From: an uncultured Bacteroidales bacterium
GTDB lineage: Bacteria; Bacteroidota; Bacteroidia; Bacteroidales; P3
NCBI GenBank assembly: GCA_947167075.1
Contig: CAMVGR010000006.1
Span: 62,001-126,000 of the forward strand
Reading direction: 5' to 3'
Length of the DNA stretch: 64,000 nucleotides
Shown piece by piece: positions 8,302 through 19,229 of the stretch. How positions within the stretch are numbered: the first letter of the stretch is position 1; each line of letters begins with the position of its first letter. The translations under genes were made by a program, and so were the position numbers. The notes under the pieces are model-generated. The model was not told where the DNA came from and did no database searches. It saw only the letters and a program-made list of their open reading frames with translations.

Positions 8302-9087
8302 CTACCAATCCTTGTCTGTTTTATGTGAACGCACCGGGGCAACCGCCTTTTGCTTGTCACGTAAGGTTTGACGTTCATTGTTTTTCACAGCTTCCAACAA
8401 GCGTTCAGCATCCTGCTTCTGGCGATCCTGTTGATTGGGTTGAGGTTGCTTGTTGCGTTCCTGATTCTGATCTTGACCGCCTTTGTTTTGATGTTGTTGC
8501 TGGTTTTGTTGCTGGTTTTGTTGCTGGTTGTCCTGATTCTGTTGATTCTGATTCTGCTGGTTTTGCTGATTCTGCTGGTCTTGCTGCTGGTTCTGCTGCT
8601 GATTTTGGCCGCCTTGCTGTTGTTGTTGCTGCTGTTGTTGCATTAGCAATCGACGGGCGTAAGCCAAATTGTAGCGAGTATCGTCATTCTTAGGATCCAG
8701 CTTTAAAGCCTCCTGATAGCAGTTCACAGCTTGCTGCAAACCCTGCATCTGCTCATCTTGTTGTGCTGATTTCAAATAGCTATTACCTTGGTTATGTAGC
8801 ACATGTGCGCGTTGAGACTTTTTCAATGATGGGTCAGCCAGCGACTGTTGATAGTGACTTGCCGCTTCAGCATACTTTTCTTGGCGATAAAGTGTATTGC
8901 CAAGATTATACTGTCCACGGGAATCGGTACTGTCTATCTGTAACGCACGGCGGTATTTGGTCTCGGCCTGTTCATATCGCTGTTTATCATAGTCTCGCCC
9001 TGCCTTCCTCAGCTGGCTGCGCATACTCTGTCCCTGTGCACCCATACAGGCGAGAATCATAATAAGTATAACGGGAGACTTACTCAT
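8302..9087 (-). CDS. batC: BatC TPR protein with Gln/Asn-rich tail
   Basis: 261 residues: a signal peptide (about 1-19), TPR repeats over residues 25-150, then a tail of roughly 70 residues made almost only of Gln and Asn (about 151-220) and a charged end. The TPR part fits BatC. The tail is much more biased than is needed for TPR function and could be a flexible or self-associating segment. The start overlaps batB by four bases. The tail is encoded by CAG/CAA triplet runs prone to slippage in steps of three bases. Confidence 0.88.
   Translation of the reverse strand: MSKSPVILIMILACMGAQGQSMRSQLRKAGRDYDKQRYEQAETKYRRALQIDSTDSRGQYNLGNTLYRQEKYAEAASHYQQSLADPSLKKSQRAHVLHNQGNSYLKSAQQDEQMQGLQQAVNCYQEALKLDPKNDDTRYNLAYARRLLMQQQQQQQQQGGQNQQQNQQQDQQNQQNQQNQNQQNQDNQQQNQQQNQQQHQNKGGQDQNQERNKQPQPNQQDRQKQDAERLLEAVKNNERQTLRDKQKAVAPVRSHKTDKDW
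8475..8642 (-). repeat. CAA/CAG triplet-rich tract in batC
   Basis: On the minus strand this is nearly all CAA, CAG and AAC/AAT codons for Gln and Asn, with the longest pure Gln run at about 8617-8642. Slippage would change the length of the tail without breaking the frame. Confidence 0.8.
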
Positions 9088-10121
9088 ATAATTTGGTCTA
9101 GATTAAATTTACGATTGCGACGTTCGAAGATTAGGACTTCTAAAAGGAAGCAAACCAAGGCGGCAATCAATGGATACATGTATCGGCTTTCATAGGCTGC
9201 AAATTGTGCTTCGGCGAACTCGTCCTTGTCAAGGCCAGCGATAAGGTCGGTAATATCACTAAGACCACTATTCACATTGCCAGCACGAACATACACTCCA
9301 TCGCCTGCAGAAGCGATGTCACGTAGCATCTGTTCGTTGAGGTGTGTCATCACCACATTGCCCTCTCGGTCACGTTTATAGCCATTGCGACGTTCGTCGG
9401 GTATTGGGGAACCCTCCGGTAAACCCATTCCTACCGTACAAACCCTCACACCTTCGCGGGATGCATTGCGAGCTGCACCTACGGCATCATCCTCATGATT
9501 CTCACCATCGCTGATTACAATTATTGCCCTATTACTGTTCTTTTTCCATTCTCGTTCCTCGTCACCATATCCTAACGTCTGCATTGCCTTTTCTATGGCA
9601 TCACCGATGGCTGTCCCCTGCTCACTAATCATACTGCAATCCATATCGTCAAGGAACAGCTTGGCGGCACCATAGTCTGCCGTGAGAGGCATTTGGACAA
9701 AGCTACTGCCGGCGAAGGCCACCAGGCTTACTCTATCGCCAGCCATGGTGGACAACAGATTGCTGACCACTCTCTTCGAACGTTCCAGGCGGTTGGGCTG
9801 TATATCTTCTGCCAACATACTGTTCGAAAGGTCGAGACATATAGCGACATCGCTACCCATCCGCTTCCCTTTCTCCATACGTGTACCCATCTGTGGGTTA
9901 GCAAGCGACACCACAAGAAATGCCATTCCTAGCAATGTCAGTGTCATTTTGACAGCCGGACGCCATCTTGAACGGTCGGGAATGAGGCGACCAAACATAC
10001 TACGATCCGCCCAATGCTCCAACTGACGGCGCTGTTTGACCATTCCCCACCCCCATAGCACTCCGAAAAGTGCCACGATTACCAGAAACCAAAGGTATTC
10101 TATATGTTCGAAATGAATCAT
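9084..10121 (-). CDS. batB: BatB VWA-domain membrane protein
   Basis: 345 residues. Two N-terminal membrane helices (about 8-27 and 55-74) precede a von Willebrand A domain whose metal site has the DxSxS form DLSNS (97-101). A third helix lies near the C-terminus (about 311-331). The VWA domain thus sits in the periplasm. BatB and BatA are paralogues expected to interact and to bind partners through the metal site. The gene is 10 bp from batA and overlaps batC by four bases. Confidence 0.92.
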   Translation of the reverse strand: MIHFEHIEYLWFLVIVALFGVLWGWGMVKQRRQLEHWADRSMFGRLIPDRSRWRPAVKMTLTLLGMAFLVVSLANPQMGTRMEKGKRMGSDVAICLDLSNSMLAEDIQPNRLERSKRVVSNLLSTMAGDRVSLVAFAGSSFVQMPLTADYGAAKLFLDDMDCSMISEQGTAIGDAIEKAMQTLGYGDEEREWKKNSNRAIIVISDGENHEDDAVGAARNASREGVRVCTVGMGLPEGSPIPDERRNGYKRDREGNVVMTHLNEQMLRDIASAGDGVYVRAGNVNSGLSDITDLIAGLDKDEFAEAQFAAYESRYMYPLIAALVCFLLEVLIFERRNRKFNLDQII

Positions 10122-10131
10122 TCTTGCATCT

Positions 10132-11124
10132 CTATATTTTAAACCATACCCAACGTATTATTACCTCTAGCAAAAGACATGCCAATGCCAGCCACAACCA
10201 TTGTGCATATTCGTCGCGAGTCTGGGCATATTGTGTGACATCTATTTTGCTCTTCTCCATCTCATCTATTTGGGAGAAAATCTCTCGCAAGGCGTTCTTG
10301 TTGGTAGCCCTGAAGTACTGACCGTCGGGTGTCAGTGCCGACATCTGTTCCATGAGTTGCTCATCGATTTCGACATCGATGTTCTGATAGTGTGTTCTTC
10401 CAAACTGGTCGCGGAACGGATATGGTGCCTTGCCGAGAGAACCTATACCTATCGTATATAGACGAATACCATACAGCTCTGCTATCTCCGCGGCACTTAA
10501 TGGGTCGACCGACCCCTGGTTGTTGACACCGTCGGTCAGAAGGATAATCACCTTGCTCTTGGCATCGCTGTCTTTGATTCGGTTGATAGCGGTTGCCAAC
10601 CCATCGCCCAAGGCTGTTCCGTCTTTGATATTGCCGCTCTTGACAGCACCTAGCTGTTGGAGGAGCACATGATGGTCGACAGTTAATGGCACCTGTGTGT
10701 AGGCCTCACCAGCAAACACCACGAGGCTTACGCGGTCGTTCTTTCGTCCATCGATGAAATCGGCAGCCACCTTCTTAGCGGCCTCCAAGCGATTTGGCTT
10801 GAAATCCTCTGCCAGCATAGACCCCGACACATCCATTGCCATCACTATATCGATGCCTTCGACTGTCATTTCCTGTCTGCTCAGCTGGCTTTGGGGTCGG
10901 GCCAGTGCCACTATTAGCGATGCCACAGCCAGACAACGAAAGGCATAGGGCAACCACCTTAGTTTCACTCTGATGCTCTTTTCAATCCCATCAAACACAG
11001 ACAGATTGCTATGCTGCACTGCGGCTTCCTGTTTACGATAGCGAACAATCCACCACACAATCATGGCGGGCACCAGCAAGAGGCCTAAAAGTAGCCACGG
11101 ATGGGCAAATGTGATATTATGCAT
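10132..11124 (-). CDS. batA: BatA VWA-domain membrane protein
   Basis: 330 residues with the same plan as BatB: N-terminal helices (about 9-27 and 57-75), a VWA domain with metal site DVSGS (98-102) and a C-terminal helix (about 308-326). The DGVNNQGSVDP segment typical of BatA is present. The start overlaps the preceding membrane-protein gene by 8 bases. Together with MoxR and the DUF58 protein it forms the conserved moxR-DUF58-bat block. Confidence 0.92.
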   Translation of the reverse strand: MHNITFAHPWLLLGLLLVPAMIVWWIVRYRKQEAAVQHSNLSVFDGIEKSIRVKLRWLPYAFRCLAVASLIVALARPQSQLSRQEMTVEGIDIVMAMDVSGSMLAEDFKPNRLEAAKKVAADFIDGRKNDRVSLVVFAGEAYTQVPLTVDHHVLLQQLGAVKSGNIKDGTALGDGLATAINRIKDSDAKSKVIILLTDGVNNQGSVDPLSAAEIAELYGIRLYTIGIGSLGKAPYPFRDQFGRTHYQNIDVEIDEQLMEQMSALTPDGQYFRATNKNALREIFSQIDEMEKSKIDVTQYAQTRDEYAQWLWLALACLLLEVIIRWVWFKI

Positions 11125-11998
11125 CGTGACCCTCCTCTTCCTTTGGTTCGTCGGTTTCAGTTGGTTTCACTTTTGACCAAAGCATCTCCACATAGCTCGA
11201 GGCCTTGTCGAGTGCACTCTCTTGCTCGTGGGGTAAAGGTTCACGCTTGGCGAATTTGACTAGGTCGGCCAGGGTGAATAGCTCCCGCAGCTCGGCAGTA
11301 TCGCCCATCGCTCCCACTGCTTCTATGGTTTCCTCACTAGTCATGTCCGTAGCACGAATGTCCGTACTTTCCTCTATGAAACGGCGCACAATGTCGGTCA
11401 GCTCTGTATAGTACTCTTTCACATGGCCCGACTGCCACATCTTTTGGTCGCGAAGAGCCTTTATGCTATCCATGGCACGTTCGTAGGGATTGCGGGTGTC
11501 GACAGGCTCGGACAGGCCAAGTATCTGCTGCATCCGCTGCCGATGGGTGACAAACCACCAGATGGCAAAGCCAATTGCCAAGATGCCAATTGCCAACAAT
11601 ATCCATCTGAAGATTTCCCAAAACGTGTATGGTATTTTCTCAAGCCCCGCAATGTCGCGTATCTCCGTCGATGTGGTATCCACATCGACATCGGTAACAA
11701 TCAGCAGTAGTGAGTCGTCGGGTGTGAGGTGAATCCAGTGCTCGCCAGGTTCAAAGCTGGTCAACACTGTCTTCAGCCGGTTGGTGGCGGTGTCGAACTC
11801 TTGGCTGAGTGCCAGCACACCTCCCTGCGACAGCTGCTCGGTCGAGGGGTAACGGTCGGCGGGACCGATTGTTAGCACAGTTTGGTCGCCCAAGGCAATG
11901 GTGTCCGACTCGAGCATAGCCTCGAGGGGGGTCTGGCAAAAGCCTGCCACACTCCACAGACACAGCACAATGAGCGTTAGTATCTTTCTTTTGTCCAT
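11117..11998 (-). CDS. Exported membrane protein of the Bat operon
   Basis: 293 residues from ATG 11998. I chose this start because a strong Shine-Dalgarno sequence, AAAGGAG, lies just upstream and overlaps the stop of the DUF58 gene; a TTG 21 bases earlier is less likely. A signal peptide (about 1-22) is followed by a periplasmic beta domain, a single membrane helix at about 127-148 and a cytosolic helical tail ending in acidic residues. A protein of this shape sits between DUF58 and BatA in many Bacteroidetes. I do not recognise a functional domain. Confidence 0.75.
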   Translation of the reverse strand: MDKRKILTLIVLCLWSVAGFCQTPLEAMLESDTIALGDQTVLTIGPADRYPSTEQLSQGGVLALSQEFDTATNRLKTVLTSFEPGEHWIHLTPDDSLLLIVTDVDVDTTSTEIRDIAGLEKIPYTFWEIFRWILLAIGILAIGFAIWWFVTHRQRMQQILGLSEPVDTRNPYERAMDSIKALRDQKMWQSGHVKEYYTELTDIVRRFIEESTDIRATDMTSEETIEAVGAMGDTAELRELFTLADLVKFAKREPLPHEQESALDKASSYVEMLWSKVKPTETDEPKEEEGHDA

Positions 11999-12002
11999 GT
12001 AG

Positions 12003-12866
12003 TCAACTCCTTTTTGCAAGCAGATTTCTCAATGGTTTGACGAAGTCGTCGCCGGTATACATTGTGGCCATGTCGATGCCATAGCGTCGCATGGTGTTCT
12101 CCACCTCGTGTCTGTGGGCATCGGCACGGGCATCGACCGCCCTGCGGAATGCCGCATTAGAGGTATCGACCCACAGTGTTTGCGTACTTTCAGGGTCGTA
12201 GAATTTCACCAATCCGAGGTTCTCCATTCTTTCCTCCCTGCGGTCTACCAGTCGCAATGCCACTAGGTCGTGCTTGCCTGCAGTCAGTTTGAGAGCATCG
12301 ACGTAGCCCGAACAGTAGAAATCGCTGACCAGAAAGGCTGTGCAGCGCTTCTTGATCACATTCTGGAAATAGCCTAGAGCCTGTGCAATGTCGGTGCCGT
12401 TGCTCGCGGGACGGAAGGTGATTAGCTCGCGAATGATACGCAATATATGCGAACGCCCCTTCTTTGGCGGGATAAACTTCTCTATTTGGTCGCTGAAGAG
12501 GATGACACCCACCTTATCGTTGTTCGATATAGCACTGAAAGCCAGTGTCGCTGCCACCTCTGCAGCCAGCTCCTCTTTGAACTGATTGTGGGTTCCGAAG
12601 CGGTTGCTCCCGCTCACATCGACCAGTAGCATCACCGTCAGCTCTCGTTCTTCCTCGAACACCTTCACGTAGGGGTGGGCAAGCCGAGCGGTCACATTCC
12701 AGTCGATATTGCGAACATCGTCGCCATATTGATACTCACGCACTTCGGAGAATGCCATACCCCTCCCCTTGAAGGCCGAATGGTACTCGCCGCTGAACAT
12801 CTGCTGCGACAGGCCTCGGGCCTTGATTTCAATCTTCCTTACTTTCTTCAGAATATCCTCGTCCAT
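12003..12866 (-). CDS. DUF58 domain-containing protein
   Basis: 287 residues without signal peptide or membrane helix. The family signature GDDVRNIDWNVTARL is at about 48-62. A VWA-like fold follows with metal-site motif DVSGS (83-87). DUF58 proteins nearly always lie next to a MoxR ATPase, as here, and are thought to be its partner or client in assembling membrane complexes. The gene is the second of the Bat operon, 41 bp after moxR. Confidence 0.92.
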   Translation of the reverse strand: MDEDILKKVRKIEIKARGLSQQMFSGEYHSAFKGRGMAFSEVREYQYGDDVRNIDWNVTARLAHPYVKVFEEERELTVMLLVDVSGSNRFGTHNQFKEELAAEVAATLAFSAISNNDKVGVILFSDQIEKFIPPKKGRSHILRIIRELITFRPASNGTDIAQALGYFQNVIKKRCTAFLVSDFYCSGYVDALKLTAGKHDLVALRLVDRREERMENLGLVKFYDPESTQTLWVDTSNAAFRRAVDARADAHRHEVENTMRRYGIDMATMYTGDDFVKPLRNLLAKRS

Positions 12867-12907
12867 AGCTTTCTAGTTTTTACTAGACCTTACAGACTGG
12901 CCTAAAA

Positions 12908-13912
<1,005 letters not shown>

Positions 13913-14270
13913 ATTGATTATTTTTACTTTACTCTACGATTGTATGCGTTCATAACTGTAAAAAAAAAATAATATTGCTCGTTTAACTATTTTTTAACCT
14001 TTAGGATTTCCCGATTGTTTAAAGGCATTTTACAACTACACCCGTGAATCAATTTAATTAATATTAATACCCTCCCTCCAATGCTCCCTCGCATCCTCTC
14101 CCCTGCCCGTGCAATCCGGATTGCAAAGAGTCGCCCACATACGACCAACACAAAACATGCAACCATCTGTTTCCATGTAGTTTATACCCACCAAAAAGAA
14201 ACCTTCACCCAATGCAGGCAGGAGATACTTCGTGACATAACCGACCATGGGTCGAGCCATCACATAGGAG

Positions 14271-14330
14271 TCACGGTGCATCTACGGTTCATGTACGGTG
14301 CATGTACGGAGGAAGTACGGTGTTGATACG
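14271..14330 (+). repeat. 60-bp TACGG element (family 1), copy B
   Basis: It starts TCACGGTGCATC and ends TACGGTGTTGATACG, with three 11-bp units between. It is identical to copy A except for a single base in the second unit. It lies 270 bp before the T9SS cargo gene and points towards it. Confidence 0.92.
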
Positions 14331-14538
14331 TACCAGAGATTGACTTTTAGGCACTTACATCACAATAACACCCATACACATCTTATTATCAACACATTAT
14401 ATGTCACGGCAAATGGCATACTTTTGCAGCAATCACAGAAGGTTCGAGACAACATATCAATGGTACATCTAAGCCATATTCCAAAGCAAAAAAAAACATA
14501 AAAAAAGAAAAACTTTATGCCATATTCAAAATAATTCG

Positions 14539-14546
14539 TATCTTTG
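14539..14546 (+). promoter_or_regulatory. Bacteroidetes-type promoter (-7 element)
   Basis: TATCTTTG matches the TAnnTTTG -7 element; a TTTA about 21 bp upstream may be the -33 part. The start codon at 14600 is about 50 bases further on, giving a short AT-rich leader. Confidence 0.6.
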
Positions 14547-14599
14547 TGCATTAAAAGTTAGAGCAATTATTCGAATAACTAATTAATATATAATAATTT

Positions 14600-17500
14600 A
14601 TGAAAATCAACAAAGTACTACTTGGCTTATTCGCCGGCGTTTTGGCTTTGATGGGAGGATCAGCAAAAGCCCAATTCTACGAGATTGGACCAACCAATAT
14701 CGGTGGTCATGTATCGAGTATTGTAGTGGATCGCGACACCACCCACACCACAATCTATGCCGGAGCAATGTCTGGAGGATTGTTCGTCAAAACCGACGAC
14801 ACCAGTGTATTGGCAAACCTTTATGCCAAACTGTCCGACAGAGACTATGCAGCCAAATTGACAAATGCGACAAACGATTGGCATCTTGTACGCTACATCG
14901 ACAATTCGAACCAAGAGATGACACTGCCCATCAGCGCCATGAATCAAACGGCAGACGGCATCATTGTCCTGGGTACAGGCGACGACACCTATCCCATCGG
15001 TAGCACATACAACAAAATGTCCATCCGCGGACGCGGTATCTACCTCTTCGATCCCGAGCAGCTGACATTTACCCTTTTGAGCAAAACCAGCACCGAGGAA
15101 GACAATCGCTTTGCCGCCATCCATAAAATCGAAAGCTACACCAAAAACGACACCACCTACCTCTTCGTGGCCACCAGCACCGGACTCTACCGTTGGAAGA
15201 TAAACGTCGGTGCCACCATAGAAGAATGGCAGGCTGCCACCCCCTATCTGGTCCAATCTGGCAAGATAGAGCAACTGCTCGTTGTCAACCAACTCAACCT
15301 GGCATACTTCACCATTGGCAACCAGCTGTACCGTATTGGCGACCTCACTGTGGCCAACGGCAAGCTGAACCCCATCAACATCTCCGCCACCAATTCCGCT
15401 TTCGGCGGCATCAACACCACCATCAAACTGGCTGTGGCTCCCTCTAACCCCACCTATCTCTATGCCATGGTCACCGACCAGAACGGCATCATGGACAATG
15501 TCTATCTGACCACCAACGGTCAGACGTGGGAACCCATCGCCACCAACTCGGTGGCCCCCTACAACTTCGTCTCCTACAAGAACAGCGATGGTAAATTCGA
15601 CACCATAGTTTATAATAGTGGACTTGAATGCGGTGTTATCACCGTCGACCCCACCAACGAGAAGCGAATCATCATTGCAGGTTCGAGCATTTGGACTGGC
15701 GAAGGATTCATCGAAGGCGTAGCATACACCTGGACTCGCAACTCGTATAGCGAACGTGAGCTGAATGCTGGCGACTACATGAGCAATGTCTACAACAACA
15801 CCTTCTTCGTCCACTCCGGCATACATCAGATTGTGGCTCACTACGACCGTGCCAACGACACCATCGTCTACTACTTCGCCACCGACGGAGGCATCTACAC
15901 CAGTTCCCTCCCCTTCTATAGCTTCACCAACATCAACCGTGGCCTCAACAACGTACAGATCAACAGCGTGGCTGTCTGCCCCGATGGTTCAATCATCAGC
16001 GGTGCCGAATTCAACGCCAACCCCTTCATCGAGTCACGTTTGGCACACAATGGTGGCGAACCTACCACCACATGGTTCGACGACGGTTCGCTCGGCAACA
16101 CCAACCACGACGCCAACATCCTTTGGACTGGCAACGGTGGCAAAGTAGCAGCCTCGTCGTTCCAACGCATCACCCCCTCCGTGTATCGCAACATCTTCGT
16201 CTCGTCCGAGAATGGACGCGTCGGACGTGCCTTCTCCGACTACCTGAACTATAGGAACACTCAAACCTGGACCATCGGTTCCTCGTTCCTCACCACCGAA
16301 GTCATCGGTGGCCCTGCCAGAGGTTCTGTCTATCTCTGGGAGAACGACAACGACAAGTATATGCGCGACAGCATCTATGTACAACTCGATCAGCATGGCT
16401 ATTTCTTCGACAAAAATGGTGACACCATCTATCCTGCCAAAGAACCCAACCGTAAAATCAAAGAAGGCGATTATGCCACCTTCCTTTGCAGAGCCAATGC
16501 CAACTATCCCTTCACCCACGTCTTCACAGACAAAGAAATCGGCAAATCGCTGACAGACTCCTTCTATGTGAAGAACCCCATCGCCTCGCGTATGCTCATC
16601 ATTGCCGACATTGGCGAAATCCAGACCTCTGTTCTCTACTCCTGGACAGCTAACGACTTCAGCAAAGTATACGACTCCATCGTAGACAACAACAAGGATC
16701 TTGATTCCGATGTCAAGACAAACCTGCGTAAGAAATTCATGTGGTGGGCACCTATGTTTACCATCAGCCGCAACAGCATTATCCGCACAAACAATATCTA
16801 TCCCCGCAATGCTGTCATGAGTCCCGACGGTCGCTACGCCTACATCAGCACCTATAACGACAGTTTGCACCGCTCGCAAATATACCGCATCAGCGGTTTC
16901 GAGAAGGTTGACTTCACCGCATACCCGCTGGATGTGCGCCGTCAAATCAACTCCGCTAGCGACACTGCCACCCGTGTGCTCCGCAACACAGTGATCAGCC
17001 GCAACTCTGGTACGGATCGTGAATGGTTCAACCGCCCGATCAGTTCCATCACTGTCGATCCTCGCCCCGGTGTGGACAGACTGGTTGTCACCTTCGAGGA
17101 CTACAGCGAGACCTATGGCAACGTAGCCATCATCGAGAATGTCACCACAAACCACTGGGAAGTCTCCCAAAACTCCACTGCCGGCATCATCAACCTGCCC
17201 GCCTATTGCTCGATGATCGAAGAGACCACCGGCGATGTATACGTGGGAACCGACAACGGTGTGTACATCTACAACGGTGCCTCGTGGCGTCACTATGAGC
17301 ACCTGCGCGGCATCCCCGTCACCTCCATCACCCAGCAAAACAAGAGCTACAGCCTGAAGAGAGCCATCAATCATACTGGCATCACCGAGAACAAATACCT
17401 CTTTGCCAAAACCAAATGGCCGCATGCCATCTACTTTGGCACCTATGGCCGTGGTATCTTTATGGACATGACCTACGTCACCGACATGGAGAACGAGATC

Positions 17501-17812
17501 TCCGACTCGAGCGACTATATGCCTCCCGTCAGCATCCCCACCGTGGAAAGCAATGGAGAGAACAGCATCTTCATCTTCCCCAACCCCGTCATGGACAAAG
17601 CCAACCTGACCATCAACGCTGCTGAAGGTGGCTATGCTACCCTCCGCATCTACGACCTCAACGGACGTATGGTCCAGGATCGTCAGCTTGGATACGTTGC
17701 CGAAGGCACACAAGAGTTTACCATCAACACCAACGACATGACTCAGGGAATGTATCTGGTCAATGTCACCATCGGTGGCTACACCTCTGCCACCAAACTG
17801 ATGGTTCGCTAA
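14600..17812 (+). CDS. Large exported protein with T9SS sorting domain
   Basis: 1070 residues. The signal peptide (about 1-24) ends in SAKAQ. The body contains short beta motifs like those of sortilin/BNR propellers (YAGAMSGGLFVKTDD near 50, FATDGGIYTSS near 430, VYVGTDNGVYIYNG near 880). The last 80 or so residues are a type A T9SS sorting domain: FPNPVMDKANL, LRIYDLNGRMV, then TQGMYLVNV and a basic end. The protein should cross the outer membrane by T9SS and be attached or released. Its activity is unknown. It is a single-gene unit with its own promoter and terminator. Confidence 0.88.
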   Translation: MKINKVLLGLFAGVLALMGGSAKAQFYEIGPTNIGGHVSSIVVDRDTTHTTIYAGAMSGGLFVKTDDTSVLANLYAKLSDRDYAAKLTNATNDWHLVRYIDNSNQEMTLPISAMNQTADGIIVLGTGDDTYPIGSTYNKMSIRGRGIYLFDPEQLTFTLLSKTSTEEDNRFAAIHKIESYTKNDTTYLFVATSTGLYRWKINVGATIEEWQAATPYLVQSGKIEQLLVVNQLNLAYFTIGNQLYRIGDLTVANGKLNPINISATNSAFGGINTTIKLAVAPSNPTYLYAMVTDQNGIMDNVYLTTNGQTWEPIATNSVAPYNFVSYKNSDGKFDTIVYNSGLECGVITVDPTNEKRIIIAGSSIWTGEGFIEGVAYTWTRNSYSERELNAGDYMSNVYNNTFFVHSGIHQIVAHYDRANDTIVYYFATDGGIYTSSLPFYSFTNINRGLNNVQINSVAVCPDGSIISGAEFNANPFIESRLAHNGGEPTTTWFDDGSLGNTNHDANILWTGNGGKVAASSFQRITPSVYRNIFVSSENGRVGRAFSDYLNYRNTQTWTIGSSFLTTEVIGGPARGSVYLWENDNDKYMRDSIYVQLDQHGYFFDKNGDTIYPAKEPNRKIKEGDYATFLCRANANYPFTHVFTDKEIGKSLTDSFYVKNPIASRMLIIADIGEIQTSVLYSWTANDFSKVYDSIVDNNKDLDSDVKTNLRKKFMWWAPMFTISRNSIIRTNNIYPRNAVMSPDGRYAYISTYNDSLHRSQIYRISGFEKVDFTAYPLDVRRQINSASDTATRVLRNTVISRNSGTDREWFNRPISSITVDPRPGVDRLVVTFEDYSETYGNVAIIENVTTNHWEVSQNSTAGIINLPAYCSMIEETTGDVYVGTDNGVYIYNGASWRHYEHLRGIPVTSITQQNKSYSLKRAINHTGITENKYLFAKTKWPHAIYFGTYGRGIFMDMTYVTDMENEISDSSDYMPPVSIPTVESNGENSIFIFPNPVMDKANLTINAAEGGYATLRIYDLNGRMVQDRQLGYVAEGTQEFTINTNDMTQGMYLVNVTIGGYTSATKLMVR

Positions 17813-17829
17813 TCAGGTATGCAATAGAA

Positions 17830-17863
17830 TAGAAGAGGTGCCGCTCATTGCAGCACCTCTTCT
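17830..17863 (+). terminator. Hairpin after T9SS cargo gene
   Basis: A perfect 12-bp stem, TAGAAGAGGTGC with its complement, flanks an 11-nt loop. It lies 18 bp after the stop at 17812. No long T run follows, so termination may be partial. Confidence 0.65.
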
Positions 17864-17892
17864 ATATTAAAGGAATCATTATTATATAGGAT

Positions 17893-19170
17893 ATGAATAC
17901 TAACCTTGTAGAAGAGTTGAAATGGCGCGGCATGATCCACGACATCATGCCCGGCACAGAAGAACAACTGAATAAAGAAGTCACCACAGCATACGTAGGC
18001 ATCGACCCAACAGCCGATTCGTTGCACATCGGCCATCTGGTAAGCATCATGCTTCTCAAACATTTACAGATGGCTGGACACAAGCCACTGGCCGTTGTAG
18101 GTGGCGCAACCGGTATGATCGGCGACCCCTCCTTCAAAGCAGCCGAGCGAAAGCTTCTTACCCCCGAAGAGATTCAGCACAACGTGCAGTGCATTCGCCA
18201 CCAACTGGGACGCTTTTTGGACTTCGACAACCCCGTCAACGGTGCCGAGATACTCAACAACTACGACTGGATGAAGGACTACCTCTTCCTCGACTTCATC
18301 CGCGATGTGGGCAAGCACATCACCGTCAACTACATGATGACCAAAGACAGCGTAAAGAAACGCATGGAGACAGGTATCTCTTTCACCGAATTCAGCTACC
18401 AACTGCTTCAAGGTTACGACTTCCTCACGCTCTATCGCACCAAGAACTGCAAGCTGCAGATGGGCGGCTCTGACCAATGGGGAAATATTACCACTGGCAC
18501 CGAGCTGATACGAAGGATGGAGGGAGGAGAGGCCTTTGCTCTCACCTGTCCACTCATCACCAAAGCCGATGGCACTAAGTTTGGAAAGACAGAGGGCGGC
18601 AACGTGTGGCTCGACCCAGAAAAGACCTCGCCATACAAGTTCTACCAATTCTGGCTCAACTGCTCAGATATCGACACAGCACGATATATTCGCATTTTCA
18701 CCCTCTTCAGCCGTGAGGAGATCGCGGCATTGGAAGCACAGCATGCAGAGGCTCCCGAGATGCGTGTATTGCAGAAAGCACTGGCCAAAGACATCACAGT
18801 GCGTGTGCACGGCGAAGAGGCCTACAACACGGCCATCGCCGCCAGCGAACTGCTCTTCGGCAAAGCCACCACCGAGCAACTGAACAGCCTCGACCGCCCC
18901 ACCCTACTGAGCGTGTTCGAAGGCGTGCCACAATACACTGTGAGCCGTGCCACCATCGATGCAGGAGCCTCACTGGTCGACTTGGCCGCCGAGGTGGGAA
19001 TGTTCGCCAGCAAAGGTGAGATACGCCGCGAACTGAAGCAGAACAGCATCAGCGTGAACAAAAAGAAGGTGACTGAGGGATGCACCCTGACCCACGACGA
19101 CATCCTGGCCAGCGGCTGCATTCTGATACAGAAAGGCAAGAAGAACTATTATCTACTCAATGTAGAGTAA
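17893..19170 (+). CDS. tyrS: Tyrosine--tRNA ligase
   Basis: 425 residues, normal for bacterial TyrRS. The class I motifs are HIGH at 45-48 and a KMSKS-like KFGKT at 229-233. GGSDQWGNI, which binds tyrosine/AMP, is at about 191-199. A C-terminal S4 RNA-binding domain spans about 360-420. It charges tRNA-Tyr with tyrosine in the cytosol. The gene begins 30 bp after the hairpin at 17830-17863 and ends at a shared bidirectional terminator. No tRNA-dependent leader is seen. Confidence 0.97.
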   Translation: MNTNLVEELKWRGMIHDIMPGTEEQLNKEVTTAYVGIDPTADSLHIGHLVSIMLLKHLQMAGHKPLAVVGGATGMIGDPSFKAAERKLLTPEEIQHNVQCIRHQLGRFLDFDNPVNGAEILNNYDWMKDYLFLDFIRDVGKHITVNYMMTKDSVKKRMETGISFTEFSYQLLQGYDFLTLYRTKNCKLQMGGSDQWGNITTGTELIRRMEGGEAFALTCPLITKADGTKFGKTEGGNVWLDPEKTSPYKFYQFWLNCSDIDTARYIRIFTLFSREEIAALEAQHAEAPEMRVLQKALAKDITVRVHGEEAYNTAIAASELLFGKATTEQLNSLDRPTLLSVFEGVPQYTVSRATIDAGASLVDLAAEVGMFASKGEIRRELKQNSISVNKKKVTEGCTLTHDDILASGCILIQKGKKNYYLLNVE

Positions 19171-19194
19171 CCCCACAAAGAGTATATCCTACAG

Positions 19195-19225
19195 CAATCC
19201 CTCGTTGCAACACAACGAGGGATTG
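19195..19225. terminator. Bidirectional terminator between tyrS and a lipoprotein gene
   Basis: A perfect 13-bp stem (CAATCCCTCGTTG and its complement) with a 5-nt loop lies between two convergent genes. A T-rich tail follows on the plus side. Confidence 0.85.
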
Positions 19226-19229
19226 TTAT

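Larger units (their letters stand above)
13913..14599. other. Divergent intergenic region, 687 bp
   Basis: It separates moxR (minus) from the T9SS cargo gene (plus). It holds a perfect 14-bp palindrome, GCAATCCGGATTGC (14111-14124), family 1 copy B (14271-14330) and a promoter before 14600. A 75-codon minus-strand frame at 14054-14281 is open but has no recognisable features. Confidence 0.7.

Noticed and set aside
14054..14281. 75-codon minus-strand frame in the divergent gap before the T9SS gene
   Set aside because: It starts inside the 60-bp repeat, contains a palindrome and shows no signal peptide, domain or partner. It may be chance.
14660..15841. 393-codon minus-strand frame under the T9SS gene
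   Set aside because: Val/Gly/Asp-rich shadow of the plus-strand gene, with no motif.
16034..17713. 559-codon open frame on the minus strand under the T9SS gene
   Set aside because: Fully opposite a well supported exported protein with signal peptide and sorting domain. The translation is Val/Asp/Gly-rich with no motif, as expected from codon bias of the true strand.
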